From positions 920,001 to 984,000 of the forward strand of contig JASJOG010000062.1 in NCBI GenBank assembly GCA_030142905.1: a DNA stretch of 64,000 bases. The letters are read 5' to 3'. Below the pieces are notes generated by a model that was not told the DNA's origin, ran no database searches, and was given only the letters and a program-made list of their open reading frames with translations. Below, one piece after another: positions 54,091-64,000 of this stretch. How positions within the stretch are numbered: position 1 is the first letter of the stretch; each line of letters begins with the position of its first letter. The translations under genes were made by a program, and so were the position numbers. This DNA comes from Heliopora coerulea. Its lineage: Eukaryota; Cnidaria; Anthozoa; Scleralcyonacea; Helioporidae.

Positions 54091-55590
54091 AAAAGGATAT
54101 GAATGCTTGGTTTGGTGCCATTGCAGTAACTATTTTAGAAGTCAGTAATATTTTACAGAATGATAAACACTATTTCAACGTTCGTTGAGTTCATAGCCAT
54201 GAGTGGTTCCTAGCTTAAAAATGAGACGCCTTTCTCGTCTCTTACGGCTATCGTTGCCACTGGAGATGGATGAGATAGCAGAAACTTTCATGTGCGAAAT
54301 AGTATGATTAGCGCCAGTGAAATGTCGGGATATAGGCTTGTGAACATCGTTGTTTCTTACGGAACGAAGATGTTCGGCAAACCTGTCAGAGAGACGTCGG
54401 CCAGTCTCAACGATGTAGAGTTTATGGCATCTGCTGCAGGATATGCAGTAAACGCTGCTAAACAAAGTGCATGTGAAATTGTGCCGGATAATAAATTTGG
54501 ATTTGGATCCAAAAATGACTGTAGTTTGACTAAGAATAGGACATGTGTTACAGTGGGCTCGACCGCAAGAAAAAGTGCCGGCTGGTAATGAGAAATTTTG
54601 TTTAAGGGCGCTGTGTACCAGACAATCACAAATGCTTTTGTTGCGCCGAAAGGAAATCACTGGATTATCGGTGAAGATAGACGAGGTCTCGGAATCATTT
54701 TTTAAGATGTCAAAATTGCGAGTGATGATGTCTCTAACTTTGTAGTTAAAGGGATGAAAATTAAGGACTAAGGGAACCTTTTTCTGTAGAAACTTGCTCC
54801 GAAAGTGGTTTCAGAGTGTCCGAATGGGAAACATTGAAAGCTTTCTGGAAAGCACCATCCAATAAATTAGAAGGATAACCGTTAGACGAAAAGGGATCTC
54901 ATTTCCAAGGACCTAGTCTCAAAATCACGGTCATCGCTACAAAGGCGACTAAGACGCAAGAATTGAGAATAAGGGATGGATTTCTTGGTGTGGTTGGGGT
55001 GGAAAGAAGAAAACAAAAAGTGGCTGTGGGAATCAGTTTGTAAGACACAGACGTCTTGAGTGCATTACCATTGAGACTAAAATACCTAAGAACGATACAC
55101 AAGTTTCACAGATTTCCCATGTAAACTTGAGCGCTGGATGGAAGTTATCCACGAAACTGATGAAGCGCTCTAAGTCTGCACGTAAACATGATGCTGTACC
55201 GAAACAGTCATCAATGAATCTTCCAAAGAAATCGGGTATGTGACCTGTGTATTGCTTAAAGATGTGTTTTTCAACATAACCGACAAATAAATTAGCGTAA
55301 CTAGGGCCCATCTTTGTGCCCATAGCTACGCCGCTTATCTGTTGGTAATATTCGCCATCAAATGAAAAATTAAGGGTAAGCACTAGTTCTGCTAAGCGAA
55401 GTAATGTAGCAGTTGGTTGTAAAACGGTTCGTTGGTCAAAGTAGAACTTTAGGGCTTCAAGGCCATCGCATGAGGTATAACGGTGTATAAAGACTTGATA
55501 TCCATGGTGAAAAAAAATTTGTGAGGTGCTGTGAAACGGATTTGATCGAAAGTCTGTTGTGCGTGATTCAGGGACCGCGGAGCATTTTTG

Positions 55591-57505
55591 TTTGAAGGGG
55601 GTCTGACCTCATGGGTGTATTCTTCCCCCCCAACATATTTGAATCTTCAAATGGTTATGTGCGAAATCCAAATCTTTTCTGGGTATTAGTCGGCTATTAC
55701 TTTTACCTTCATTGTTTTACATTGACGGTTTTTTAAAGAGGCAAAGAAATCATCCACAAATCTATTCGAGGATTGCTTGTCTGACTTTAATAGAAACTGC
55801 TCAGCGGCGCCCAGGGCATGTGCCATACCTGCCATACCTTAGGTACGCCACTGTTTGACCCTGACCTTAAACGTATCATCCGGGCATGTTTGTTTTGTCC
55901 CCCAATTTATCCAATGTGGCGGCAATTATTCTTTTCTCTGCGGTTCAGTGACATGTAGGTGCAATGCCCCCTCTAGTTGATGTATGACCTCTATAGTACA
56001 GACGTAGACAATTCCCTCAGTGTTCTAATGAGATGAATGTTACACACGCTGCATGTGGGAGCTTGGAGATATCACGGACTACACGTGGACTTTGCTCAAG
56101 TACTTTCCTCAGAAAAATGATTTCTGAGCCACAGGCCTGATCGAACCCGCAACCGATTACTAGTGAACGAACGTCCACAAACCGACCAACAATAACTTAT
56201 TAACCGAGAGCACAGTGGTTACGGGAATATATCAGACCGGGGTTTTGAGAGTACGGACCGAACCAGGAGGGCGAAGTCCATATATAAAAGACCCCGGTCT
56301 AATATTTTCCAGTAATGACAAACCGGACGAAGTTAATAAGAGGTTTATTATATGGCTTGTTTTAAACAAGCAAGATATAGTGATAAAAATATGTTACATT
56401 CATATAGCGTGACAAATAGTCATCAAGTGCTTTTGCAGGCACAGAGCACAAAGAAAGATAAATTTGCTCCAAATTTCCGAGCAAAAACCAGTAATTTAGA
56501 CATATCAATGAAAAAAAATGCCAGTAATGTTGGGTTTTTTCGTGCCGTGAGTTTTTCCTACACGCTGGCAAGTTTTGGCGGGAAAATTTCCCAATTGTTT
56601 TGAAGACAAACAAACGAGATTCAGGTACGTTTTACCAAGGATTAATAAAAAACAAACCGCTTATGACTTGGTAAAATTTTTCCACGTTGACTTTAATCAG
56701 AAAAGAAGACGAATAAATAAAATACACAAAGTTGTTGGCAAAGCAAACTCTAAACATTTGCTGATGCAAACCAGATCCCGTATTAGACCAGTCCATCACG
56801 AGAAAATAATGACCGCCAGTCAAAGCTTCTCAGCCAATCAGAACGCTCTATTTCACCGGCAGTAACGCCAGTCATATAATAAAATATTTATTATATGGCT
56901 GAGCTCGTTCTTCGGTTCGTACGCAAAATTACGCATGCTAATTAGTTACTGAACGATCCGATATTTTACAGTAAATGACCGGTCCAAGATACTTTTTATT
57001 CCGGACCGGTAGAGTTTTGGCGGGGAAATCTTCGGGCTGATTTTAATGTAAGTAATATTTAAAAAACGAGTTTGAGTACTTTATCGGATGTAAGACACAA
57101 GGGGACAGCCGAGTGTTTTAGATTTGATAATGGAGATACGCAAGTTTTTTTGAAATGACTTACAAAGTTCATTAAGAATTCATGAGGAAAGTACAAAGGA
57201 AAATCATAACCGTGTCGTGTCTTTAAACCTGATAAAACACGCTTACTTTTCTCTTTAAGTTTTTGCCGCTTCAAACTTTCTACACGAATCAACGTGTTAA
57301 GGGGTTAGTTAAATCCGATAAAGCACTCCTGCTGCCTTTTTAAATATTACTTAAGTCACATTAAAATAAACCTGAAGATGCACCTAAACAGGTAATATAT
57401 TTTACCAATCACGAATTCAGATATTCTTTAGTTTTCCGCAGGAGTTATTTCTCCAGTTACGTTTACGACAAAACGTTCCCAGAATACACGGAAAGCTTCT
57501 CAAGA
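55591..57505. other. Intergenic region after AMPD, repeat remnants
   Basis: Holds an ACCGGGG...CCCCGGTCT hairpin (about 56232-56305), related GACCGGT/ATATTTTACAGTAA sequence near 56950-57020, a tRNA B-box-like remnant near 56140 (minus) and the 57180 repeat. A TTTATT at about 56886 could be a minus-strand AATAAA for AMPD, though distant. Confidence 0.4.
57180..57290 (+). repeat. Dispersed repeat shared with 36310-36430
   Basis: Second copy of the ATCATAACCGTGTCGTGTC block, between the AMPD stop and the repeats at 56200-57050. Confidence 0.55.
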
Positions 57506-57673
57506 TTAATTTGAGCCAGTTGAAGAACGTGCTGCGTTGCAAATAGTTCTTAATTCGTCTATTAAGGTCTCGTATCGAAACCAGACACGAACTCCTGGAA
57601 CATTTGTTTTATGTATGTCGTTTGAACAAATTCCGTCTTTCCTGTAGTTGTAACCAATCCAGTATGTTTTCAC
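57506..57673 (-). CDS. ampd: AMPD last exon
   Basis: [20 protein letters not shown] then [20 protein letters not shown] and a short tail ending SSTGSN, stop at 57508-57506. Acceptor ttttctaag. Matches the [20 protein letters not shown] C terminus of AMPD. Confidence 0.95.
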   Translation of the reverse strand: MKTYWIGYNYRKDGICSNDIHKTNVPGVRVWFRYETLIDELRTICNAARSSTGSN

Positions 57674-60600
57674 CTTAGAAAAGAGCAAATACTTGGTTAA
57701 AATTGCCGCCTTTCTTGCATTAAATTTTTGTCTCTTACTTTCTCGGTTATTGATTGATTGTTTGTTCGTTCGTTCGTCCGTCCGTTCGTTCGTGTGTCCA
57801 TGCATCCGTTTTGGGATTAGTAATCAAGCCTTACCCGATCTTCGAAACCACTCATGATGACACTATTTCTTGCAAGTTCTGACATATCAGCAGGATGTAA
57901 CTTGTACACTTGTGCAGCGATACTGTATTCCTCCATTAATGGTTCCTTAAAATAAAGGAAGCCGTTAGGGCCCTCTTCCATTATGCGATTGTCGGATACC
58001 AGAGGCGTATTTAGGCGGGGGCACATCGGAATCGCGCGCCCCCCTTTTTTGATAAGTTGTCATAAGATTTTTTGCTCGGTTACAAAACAGGCATTAAACA
58101 TGTCGACCACCAAGAAATTCAGATTCAATAAACATCGGAAACGACAACAGCATAAAAATTCTTCCATCAAAATGCCACACGGTGGAAATGAATTCGTAAA
58201 AAAATTTTGCGCCCCGCTTTTCTCAAAATTCTGGATCCACCCCTGGGATACAATTGTTCGTTCTGATGTATCTGATTAACTTAATGAAGTCTTCCGGATT
58301 TTTTTGCAACATTAATGAGCGAATCGAAAACAGGAATTGTGCCTTTGTAACAACATTACATGCCCCAGGACGAACTATAGTACACGACAGTAGTATAGTG
58401 TAAATGGACCCTTAGAAGTCTGTTTACAACATGGAGAGGGGTTGGTGATGTTTTGGCCGTTGATGAAAGAGTTAAAAACATTGCAATTTTAGGAAAGTAT
58501 CCATGATGCATTAGCAATTGAGATAGACCTTAGTCCTATATCCTATACTATTATAATTTGTATATAGCCGTTTTAAGTTTAATATATTGTAATATCATGT
58601 TTTAATATCACATATTGTAATTTAACGTTTTTTTAAATTCCCTTGAATTTACAAAGTGGTAGTTAATAAGAATCAATAGATCGATCAATGAGCCAACAAG
58701 TGGTGAAGTAAATACTATCAACGCTGGAATAACGTAGATACTTTCTTATATAGGCCCATACCAGGGTTCAGAATTGACAAAAGATCCGGTCGCGAAAACG
58801 CGACTAACTCAAAATATTTGGTCGCTAAACAGAAAACGATTAGTGGTTGAACTTGTTCATAGTAACTACCCAAAGAAGTTGCAAATAGCAGAAGTTCCAC
58901 ATCGGAAGTTGACTTCGTGAAAACATCGTCGAAGTTAAATATTAAAAAATTCGAAAAACACGTAGTGATAATTATTCTTCAAAGCCTCAAGGAATCACGA
59001 TCAGTCAGGGGGATTTAGGGTCAAGAAGATCCTGATCACAATTTTGTGACTGCCTCAAAAATTCCAGTCCCAAAAACCCAGAAAAATCTGGTCGCAATTT
59101 CGAGTCCTGGATATACGCTGTCACTTGGGTATTGAGAAACCAGTTAAATCGCATAGAATTTCGCACAATTTTGTAATGTCCGCTCCAGTCGCGTAGCCAG
59201 GAATTTGAAAATGGGGGACAGGGGAAATTTTAGACCAATGTACCGACAAGATGTTAGCAATGTACCGACAAGTATAATTAAGGAAAAATCAAAGCATTAG
59301 TGCACCCAAGGGGGGCAGGGGGGAGCAGTTGCTCCCCCCCCACTTTTCGTCCTGACTAGGTCAGTCGATACATCCAGTACATTTGTCGGTACATTGAGCT
59401 TCTCTGTCGCGGATTCCGTTTGCGTTTGAATTACAAAATAAAATATTGTTACAGCTCTGGCAAAGGTTCAGTATACAAAATGTTCGAAAGGAATTCTGTT
59501 CTTTTTTAACGGACAAAAATGATAGATCCGTCAACCCTCAGGACAAAGTGGTTGTGGTAGCGGTGATGACCGAAAAAGAAGATATGTTGGTATACATCAT
59601 AGCTCACGTGATGTGCGCACTTTTACGTTAAATCGTTTTCAAAATTTAATACCATTATACCAGCCAGAGTTGGCAAAATAGAGATCATTTATTCCTGTTT
59701 TCGCAGAAGGAAGCTCCAGAAAGATGATACTGTAAACTTAGAATGTATATAATACTTTATCTTTTTGTCTCGTTAATTACTTTTAGTGTTTAATTGATGA
59801 ATCAGTAATAAGACTTTGTGCTTGCAAATTGATACATCTGAGCGACTCAAGTTTTTTCTGCTCTCGGTTTGGTTAACTTGATTTGGTTGATTTTTCCTTC
59901 ATTATATTTGTTGGTACATTGCTAACATCTTGTCGGTACGTTGGTCTAAGATTTCCTCCTACCCCCATTTTCAAATTCCTGGTTACGCGACTGAATCAAA
60001 GTTAACCAAATCGAGAGCAGAAAAAACTTGAGTCGCACAGATGTATCCATTTAATAAACGCAAGCACAAAGTCTCTCTTCACTGATTCATCAATCAAACA
60101 CTAAGAGTAATTAACGACAGCAGCAAGACATGAAGTATTATATACATTCTGAGTTTACAGTATCATCTTTCTGGAACTTCTTTCTGCGAAAAAGGAAGAA
60201 ATTATTTCTATTTTGCCAACTCTGTCTGGTACAGTGGTATTAAATTTTGAAAATGATTTAACGTAAAAGTGCGCACATCACGTGAGCTATGACGTATACC
60301 AACATATCTTCTTTTTCGGTCACCACCACTACCACAACCACTTTGTCCTGAGGGTTGACCAATCTATCATTTTTGTCCGTTAAAAAAAACAGAATTCCTA
60401 ACGAACATTTTGTATTAAACGCCCTTTCTATACTTAACCTTCGCCGGAGCTTTTAACAATATCTTATTTTGTAATTCAAACGCAAACGGAATCCGCGACA
60501 AAGAAGCTCAATGTACCAACAAATGTACTGACTGTACCGACAAACCCAGTCAGGACGAAAAGGGGGGGCAACTGCCCCCTGCCCTCTGCCCCCCTGGTTA

Positions 60601-63583
60601 CGCTAATGGTCCACTCCCTTCTGGAAAATAAAGGAATGAATAGTTATACCTTGGTGAAGTGAAATTGAAGAGGATCGTCCGTGGATAACGACACCAACAA
60701 ACCTCTTGCAAAAAACTCTGGTAGAGGATTGCGCTGATAATCGAGGAAGAGTGAATTGTTACTAAGAGGAGACATGGCAATCCCAATCTGTGCAAGATAG
60801 TACAAGTATTGCAAAGCGGGAACCTGGGAGAAAAAAATGCAAAAAGCACAACATAATGTTGGCAACAATGTTTACAGAAATACCATTCTATTCTCAGTTC
60901 GGAAATTTTCCAGGCCAAGTGGTCGAAAACCAATAATCAGCATATACGCTCAATATGAGAAGTATAAACAAGTCTTTCGTCGTTGTTAAAATTTCAAAGA
61001 AAAAATTCCACGACTTCGATATGAGTTCATATTTATATAAATATTTCAAATGCCAACATTTACACACATTTAAGCACCACTATGTTTCTTTATTTAATTC
61101 CTCCTAATGACAAAGATTGCCCAGAACTTCTCCCATCATCGCTTTATTTTACATTTTTCTAGTACTAAAGCAGAAAGTTACAGCCACCATAGCAAATCCA
61201 GGAATCAAATGATCGGAATTCTAACCCCAAAATCCATTTCATGTTCGTAACACATCGCTTTCCCATCTTCATTCCAGTTTTCAGATTATACTGAACTTAT
61301 TAGACAAACGTATTTGAGCATGATCTAGCTCACATCTCACCAATCTTTACAGGAAATTAGCTTGAAAACTAACGAGAGAACCAATAACTTTGATGTCTGG
61401 TTGGCAAACGATGTACACGGTGATGAACAAATTTTGCGCCTTCCTGTTATCGAGTTTATCTCTAAAGTGTCCGGTTTCAAGGCGTTGTCTCCAACATTCA
61501 ATCAAAGTATTGGATTACGGGTTACAAACTCTCGGGAACAATAAAAATCACTAGGCCAAACCTCTGGCCTTCTGATTTTCATTGGTCTTGCGTGCTTGTA
61601 ACCGTTGTCAAAACACTTGCAGTACTTTATGAAATATAAACTGATACCAAAAGATAATCTTTTATGCACGCAGCATTCCTGCAGCATTAAACTGACGAGA
61701 ATTGGCTGCATGTAGTCAGCGAACTAGAATCGATAAGACTGAGTAGTATGGATAGATATACTTTTAATTTACCTTTCTGAGTAACAGTCCATGTGAAATG
61801 TTCTCAGCTAACATGAATCCACTGACTAAATGCGTGACATTGCCTGACTCTCCACAATGAGGACGGAATACAAATGAATTAAAACCACGCTCCCTGAAAA
61901 GCGATTAAAGATATCCTTCGTATGGAAAACAGGTTCAACTACTATGTACACGCTGTTCAAAATACCTAAGACAACTTCAACTGACCATTGTTAATTTGCA
62001 GGTCAGCCACACTGCACGACTTCATAGCTTCCAGTACAGGTTCATGATACTACGTTGTTTGGACATCGTATCCACGTCAATCACGTCACGTCACCTCAAG
62101 TCACGTCATGTCCCGTAATGTATGTCACATTGCGTCACATCTTACCGTATACATTCCAGGTAACAGTTCAGGAAAAATCGGTAAAAATGCCACATGATGA
62201 CCTTTCCTACCTTGGTACAGACTTACACACAGTGATTAATGCTATATGCATTAATTACGTCCTCTCTTGTTCTAATAAGAGACCACATCTTAACAGATTG
62301 ACAACAAACTTTCAATTCAATACCACAAGTTCTGCATATATTTCAGAAAGTGTTAAAATGGAATAGCATACCTTCGAACGTGGTTAAGTACCATCATATT
62401 GCAATACATGTAATACAAATAATAAGAGTAAGGTGGATTATCTTCCATAGTCCAATCTGTTGGAAGAGGGCTGTCAGCTTGAAACAACGTACTTTCAGGT
62501 TTACTCTCATCGTCGACACTGTCAAAACCAATCACCTAAACGCAGTGATAGCGGTTTAAAATCATAAATACTTTTCGTGGGTACATATTTTTGTAACTTT
62601 TTATAATTATTATAAATATCTTATAGATTTAAGACTTATGTTAGGTTTATTCCGACTATTCTCATTTAAAAATGCGAATAAAAGATGACAAGGTATACTG
62701 GTTATCAAAAGAACAGAAATTCCGATACTGAAAGCAGCTTAACAGCGATGATCACGGCTCCAAAGCCTTGATACTCACACTCAACATCTTGTTGTTCACC
62801 CAAGAAAACAGGTGCTTACGGCTATAACCTCTAGCAGAACTATTTCCTCTCTTCCTTAAATACGATATCATACTTTTTTTCCGTTTTAAATCTATTTTTT
62901 TTTCTAAAATGAGATAGTTCTTGCAGACTGAACGTTGACAGCACCGTAATGGGTCAGTGTCGAATCGGCCATTATGAAATGTTGCGGGTCAATAAGGTAA
63001 AAAAAAAAAAAACAAAAAAACTGGTCAGCTGCCACCCCCAAGTTTTTGCTATTTTGTCTATTGTGTTCCCCAAACGTGAATACCCAGAACAACATTCTGT
63101 CCATTTCTAAACCAGAATGGGTCCAAAATGGTCCATTAATACTCTCATTCGACTTGTTTTTTTTTCTTTAGTTTGTCATGGTTAGTGTTAAGGTTAGTGC
63201 TTGCATGGATTCGAGTTGTCAGTTATGGTCAATCGACATTTGAGGAATCTTTCTCGGAACTCAGACCCCCTAAACATCGACCGGATACCAATCTGCTTAA
63301 CTCTCATTGCACGATTTCTCGCTGAGATGTTGGGTTAGTTTGCGCGTTTCCAAACCGTGACGTCTGTTTGGTGACTTTGAGTCAATCATTCCTAAGATTA
63401 TTGCCATCGCAGTCAGACAATTAATAGAGGAAAATGCAAACACAGCATTTGTGTACCTGTGATAAAAACTTGTGTAGTTCAGGATGCGATCCAGGGTTCA
63501 CAGAAACTTCCATGAGTGGAAGGAAGATGTTTTCCAAAATTTCTTGGAAATTCTTAACTAAGTTCTTGGAACGATATACGTCA
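57506..63583 (-). CDS. ampd: AMP deaminase, 3' part of gene (six C-terminal exons)
   Basis: AMP deaminase converts AMP to IMP and ammonia in the cytosolic purine nucleotide cycle. Exons in coding order are 63583-63457, 62535-62372, 61893-61773, 60823-60650, 57945-57835 and 57673-57506, with all phases closing to a stop at 57506-57508. Together they give about 288 residues, the C-terminal third or so. The joined product carries the [43 protein letters not shown] and KTNVP signatures of the family, including the zinc-site aspartate in STDD and the conserved H and E of HCGE. It mixes AMPD2-like and AMPD3-like residues, so it may be the single ancestral-type gene. The N-terminal part lies beyond 64000. 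Confidence 0.95.
57835..57945 (-). CDS. ampd: AMPD exon ([16 protein letters not shown])
   Basis: [20 protein letters not shown] then [17 protein letters not shown], 37 codons. Acceptor tattttaag, donor gtaagg, phase 0. Nearly identical to vertebrate AMPD here. Confidence 0.96.
58000..58245. mobile_element. Short hAT-like MITE in AMPD last intron region
   Basis: CAGAGGCGTATTTAGGCGGG at the left and GATCCACCCCTG at the right, with GCGCGCCCCCC/TTTTGCGCCCCGC sub-terminal blocks. GGATAC flanks both sides (57994-57999, 58246-58251). Non-coding. Confidence 0.55.
58246..59187 (-). other. AMPD intron sequence, nothing recognised
   Basis: AT-rich intron between exons 60823-60650 and 57945-57835; no ORF or repeat of note before the inverted repeat. 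Confidence 0.45.
59188..59994. mobile_element. DNA element with about 85-bp inverted ends
   Basis: CAGTCGCGTAGCCAGGAATT to GTTAGCAATGTACCGACAA on the left (59188-59275) returns inverted at 59905-59994. The motif ATGTACCGACAA occurs several times. No transposase is seen. Confidence 0.65.
59296..60609. repeat. Large inverted repeat in AMPD intron
   Basis: The arm 59296-59883 recurs inverted at 59996-60609 over nearly 590 bp; for example GACAAAGTGGTTGTGGTAGC matches CTACCACAACCACTTTGTCC. About 110 bp separate the arms. It ends 41 bp from the AMPD exon donor at 60650. Confidence 0.8.
60650..60823 (-). CDS. ampd: AMPD exon ([14 protein letters not shown])
   Basis: [20 protein letters not shown] to [18 protein letters not shown], 58 codons, phase 0. 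Contains the AMP/adenosine deaminase signature SLSTDDP with the metal-binding aspartate. Acceptor ttctcccag, donor gtataa. Confidence 0.96.
60824..62371 (-). other. ampd: AMPD introns around exon 61893-61773
   Basis: Introns of 949 and 478 bp. CACGT/TCACG motifs repeat loosely at 62070-62130. No further feature. Confidence 0.5.
61773..61893 (-). CDS. ampd: AMPD exon (FRPHCGE)
   Basis: [20 protein letters not shown] then [20 protein letters not shown]. Acceptor ttttcag, donor gtaaat. Carries the conserved HCGE active-site segment. It was absent from simple ORF scans because no long ORF covers it. Confidence 0.95.
62372..62535 (-). CDS. ampd: AMPD exon ([12 protein letters not shown])
   Basis: [20 protein letters not shown] to [20 protein letters not shown] and NHVR, plus two bases. 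Acceptor gcgtttag, donor gtatgc. [12 protein letters not shown] is a diagnostic AMP deaminase block. Confidence 0.95.
62536..63456 (-). other. ampd: AMPD intron
   Basis: 921 bp between two AMPD exons, with A-runs at 63000-63020; nothing else seen. Confidence 0.5.
63457..63583 (-). CDS. ampd: AMPD exon (first visible)
   Basis: [20 protein letters not shown] then [22 protein letters not shown], preceded by one base from an unseen exon. Acceptor gattctag, donor gtacac. Matches the ENIFLPLFE...HPASHPELH region of vertebrate AMPD2. Confidence 0.93.
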
Positions 63584-64000
63584 CTAGAATCAGAAGTTTG
63601 AAAAGATTGTTGGTATAATATCAGAGCTAACAAGATCTAATAAAGATTATAATAAGAGCCGTGCTAACAATAAAAGCAATATTTCACATCAACACAAGAG
63701 GAAGAACTGTTTTCTCTGAAGAATGTCCGAATAGTACTTTGTTAGTATATCTCTTTGTCACTGATTGATTGGGAGAAATTCTTTAAAATTTAAGCAACGG
63801 AAAATTGGTACAGGAAAATTTTTAGAAAACCTACTAAACAGAATAGGGCTCGTCTAAACGGTTTTAACATTTGCTTCAACATTCACCGAACATATGTCGA
63901 ATGAAAAGTTGGGATTTAAACAAACCTTTCGAAAATGCTCAAACGCAGTGGAAGATGTTGTGAGCATGTTAAAACAAATTGACTTAAGCTTTGCTGTAAA
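63584..64000 (-). other. ampd: AMPD intron running off the right edge
   Basis: No sequence matching the conserved AMPD block expected upstream (ending in LY before DVYRSKN) is present, so the next exon lies beyond the window. Confidence 0.5.

Larger units (their letters stand above)
53440..55590 (-). mobile_element. Second Penelope-like element, decayed
   Basis: Minus strand: RT N part (MDIKSLYTVIPHA, about 55510, then a frameshift), RT core 55383-55033 (ISGVAMGTKMGPSYANLF, FGRFIDDCF), GIY-YIG part 54660-54175 (CISCSRCHKLYIVETGRRLS then DRFAEHLRSV; canonical G replaced by V). Frames are broken between these blocks. The RT type differs from the 1013-2780 element (GTKMGPSYAN versus GSPLGPLFAN), so they are separate families. 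Confidence 0.85.

Noticed and set aside
54292..54588. Plus-strand ORF of 98 codons
   Set aside because: Shadow of the Penelope GIY-YIG frame on the minus strand.

Overview
This window is from an animal nuclear genome. It is AT-rich, has small exons in long introns with GT-AG and some U12-type splice sites, and carries many Penelope, LINE, SINE and MITE copies. An axonemal dynein gene means the animal makes motile cilia. The repeat types, especially a short palindromic repeat and PHD-finger LINEs that I associate with cnidarians, suggest an anthozoan such as a stony coral. That placement is inference, not proof.

Three protein-coding genes can be read exon by exon. (1) Minus strand, 16639 down to 2919 and continuing off the left edge: the 5' end of an axonemal dynein heavy chain. 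Seven or eight exons are visible. Six of them (12432 to 2919) join in consistent phase; the two most 5' exons (16639 and 15968) join with each other but not directly to the rest. (2) Plus strand, 21401-48917: a complete ERCC5/XPG nucleotide excision repair endonuclease, 16 coding exons and 1055 codons. All splice phases close, both XPG nuclease halves are present, and a canonical PCNA-binding motif sits at the start of the last exon. (3) Minus strand, 63583 down to 57506: the last six coding exons of AMP deaminase, with the 5' part beyond the right edge. ERCC5 and AMPD are convergent; the dynein gene and ERCC5 are divergent with about 4.8 kb between their starts. I see no functional operon-like link; each gene stands alone.

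Most other sequence is mobile DNA. A Penelope-like element (PLE) with inverted arms, a 14-bp target duplication and a hammerhead ribozyme lies in the dynein gene, left of the last visible exon. An RTE-type LINE with a (GAT)n tail lies between dynein exons. A CR1-type LINE lies in ERCC5 intron 4. A hairpin cluster with two further hammerhead ribozymes, a 400-bp snap-back MITE and an inverted MITE pair lie in ERCC5 intron 6. A second decayed PLE and a tRNA-derived SINE lie between ERCC5 and AMPD. A large inverted repeat lies in an AMPD intron. Microsatellites, a telomere-like tract and hAT-like and pogo-like non-autonomous elements fill much of the rest.

The most notable observations are: an apparent U12-type intron with AT-AA ends in ERCC5 (45039-45879), a second U12-type candidate at ERCC5 intron 1, three hammerhead ribozymes with tiny palindromic helix III, and two upstream ORFs just before the ERCC5 start.
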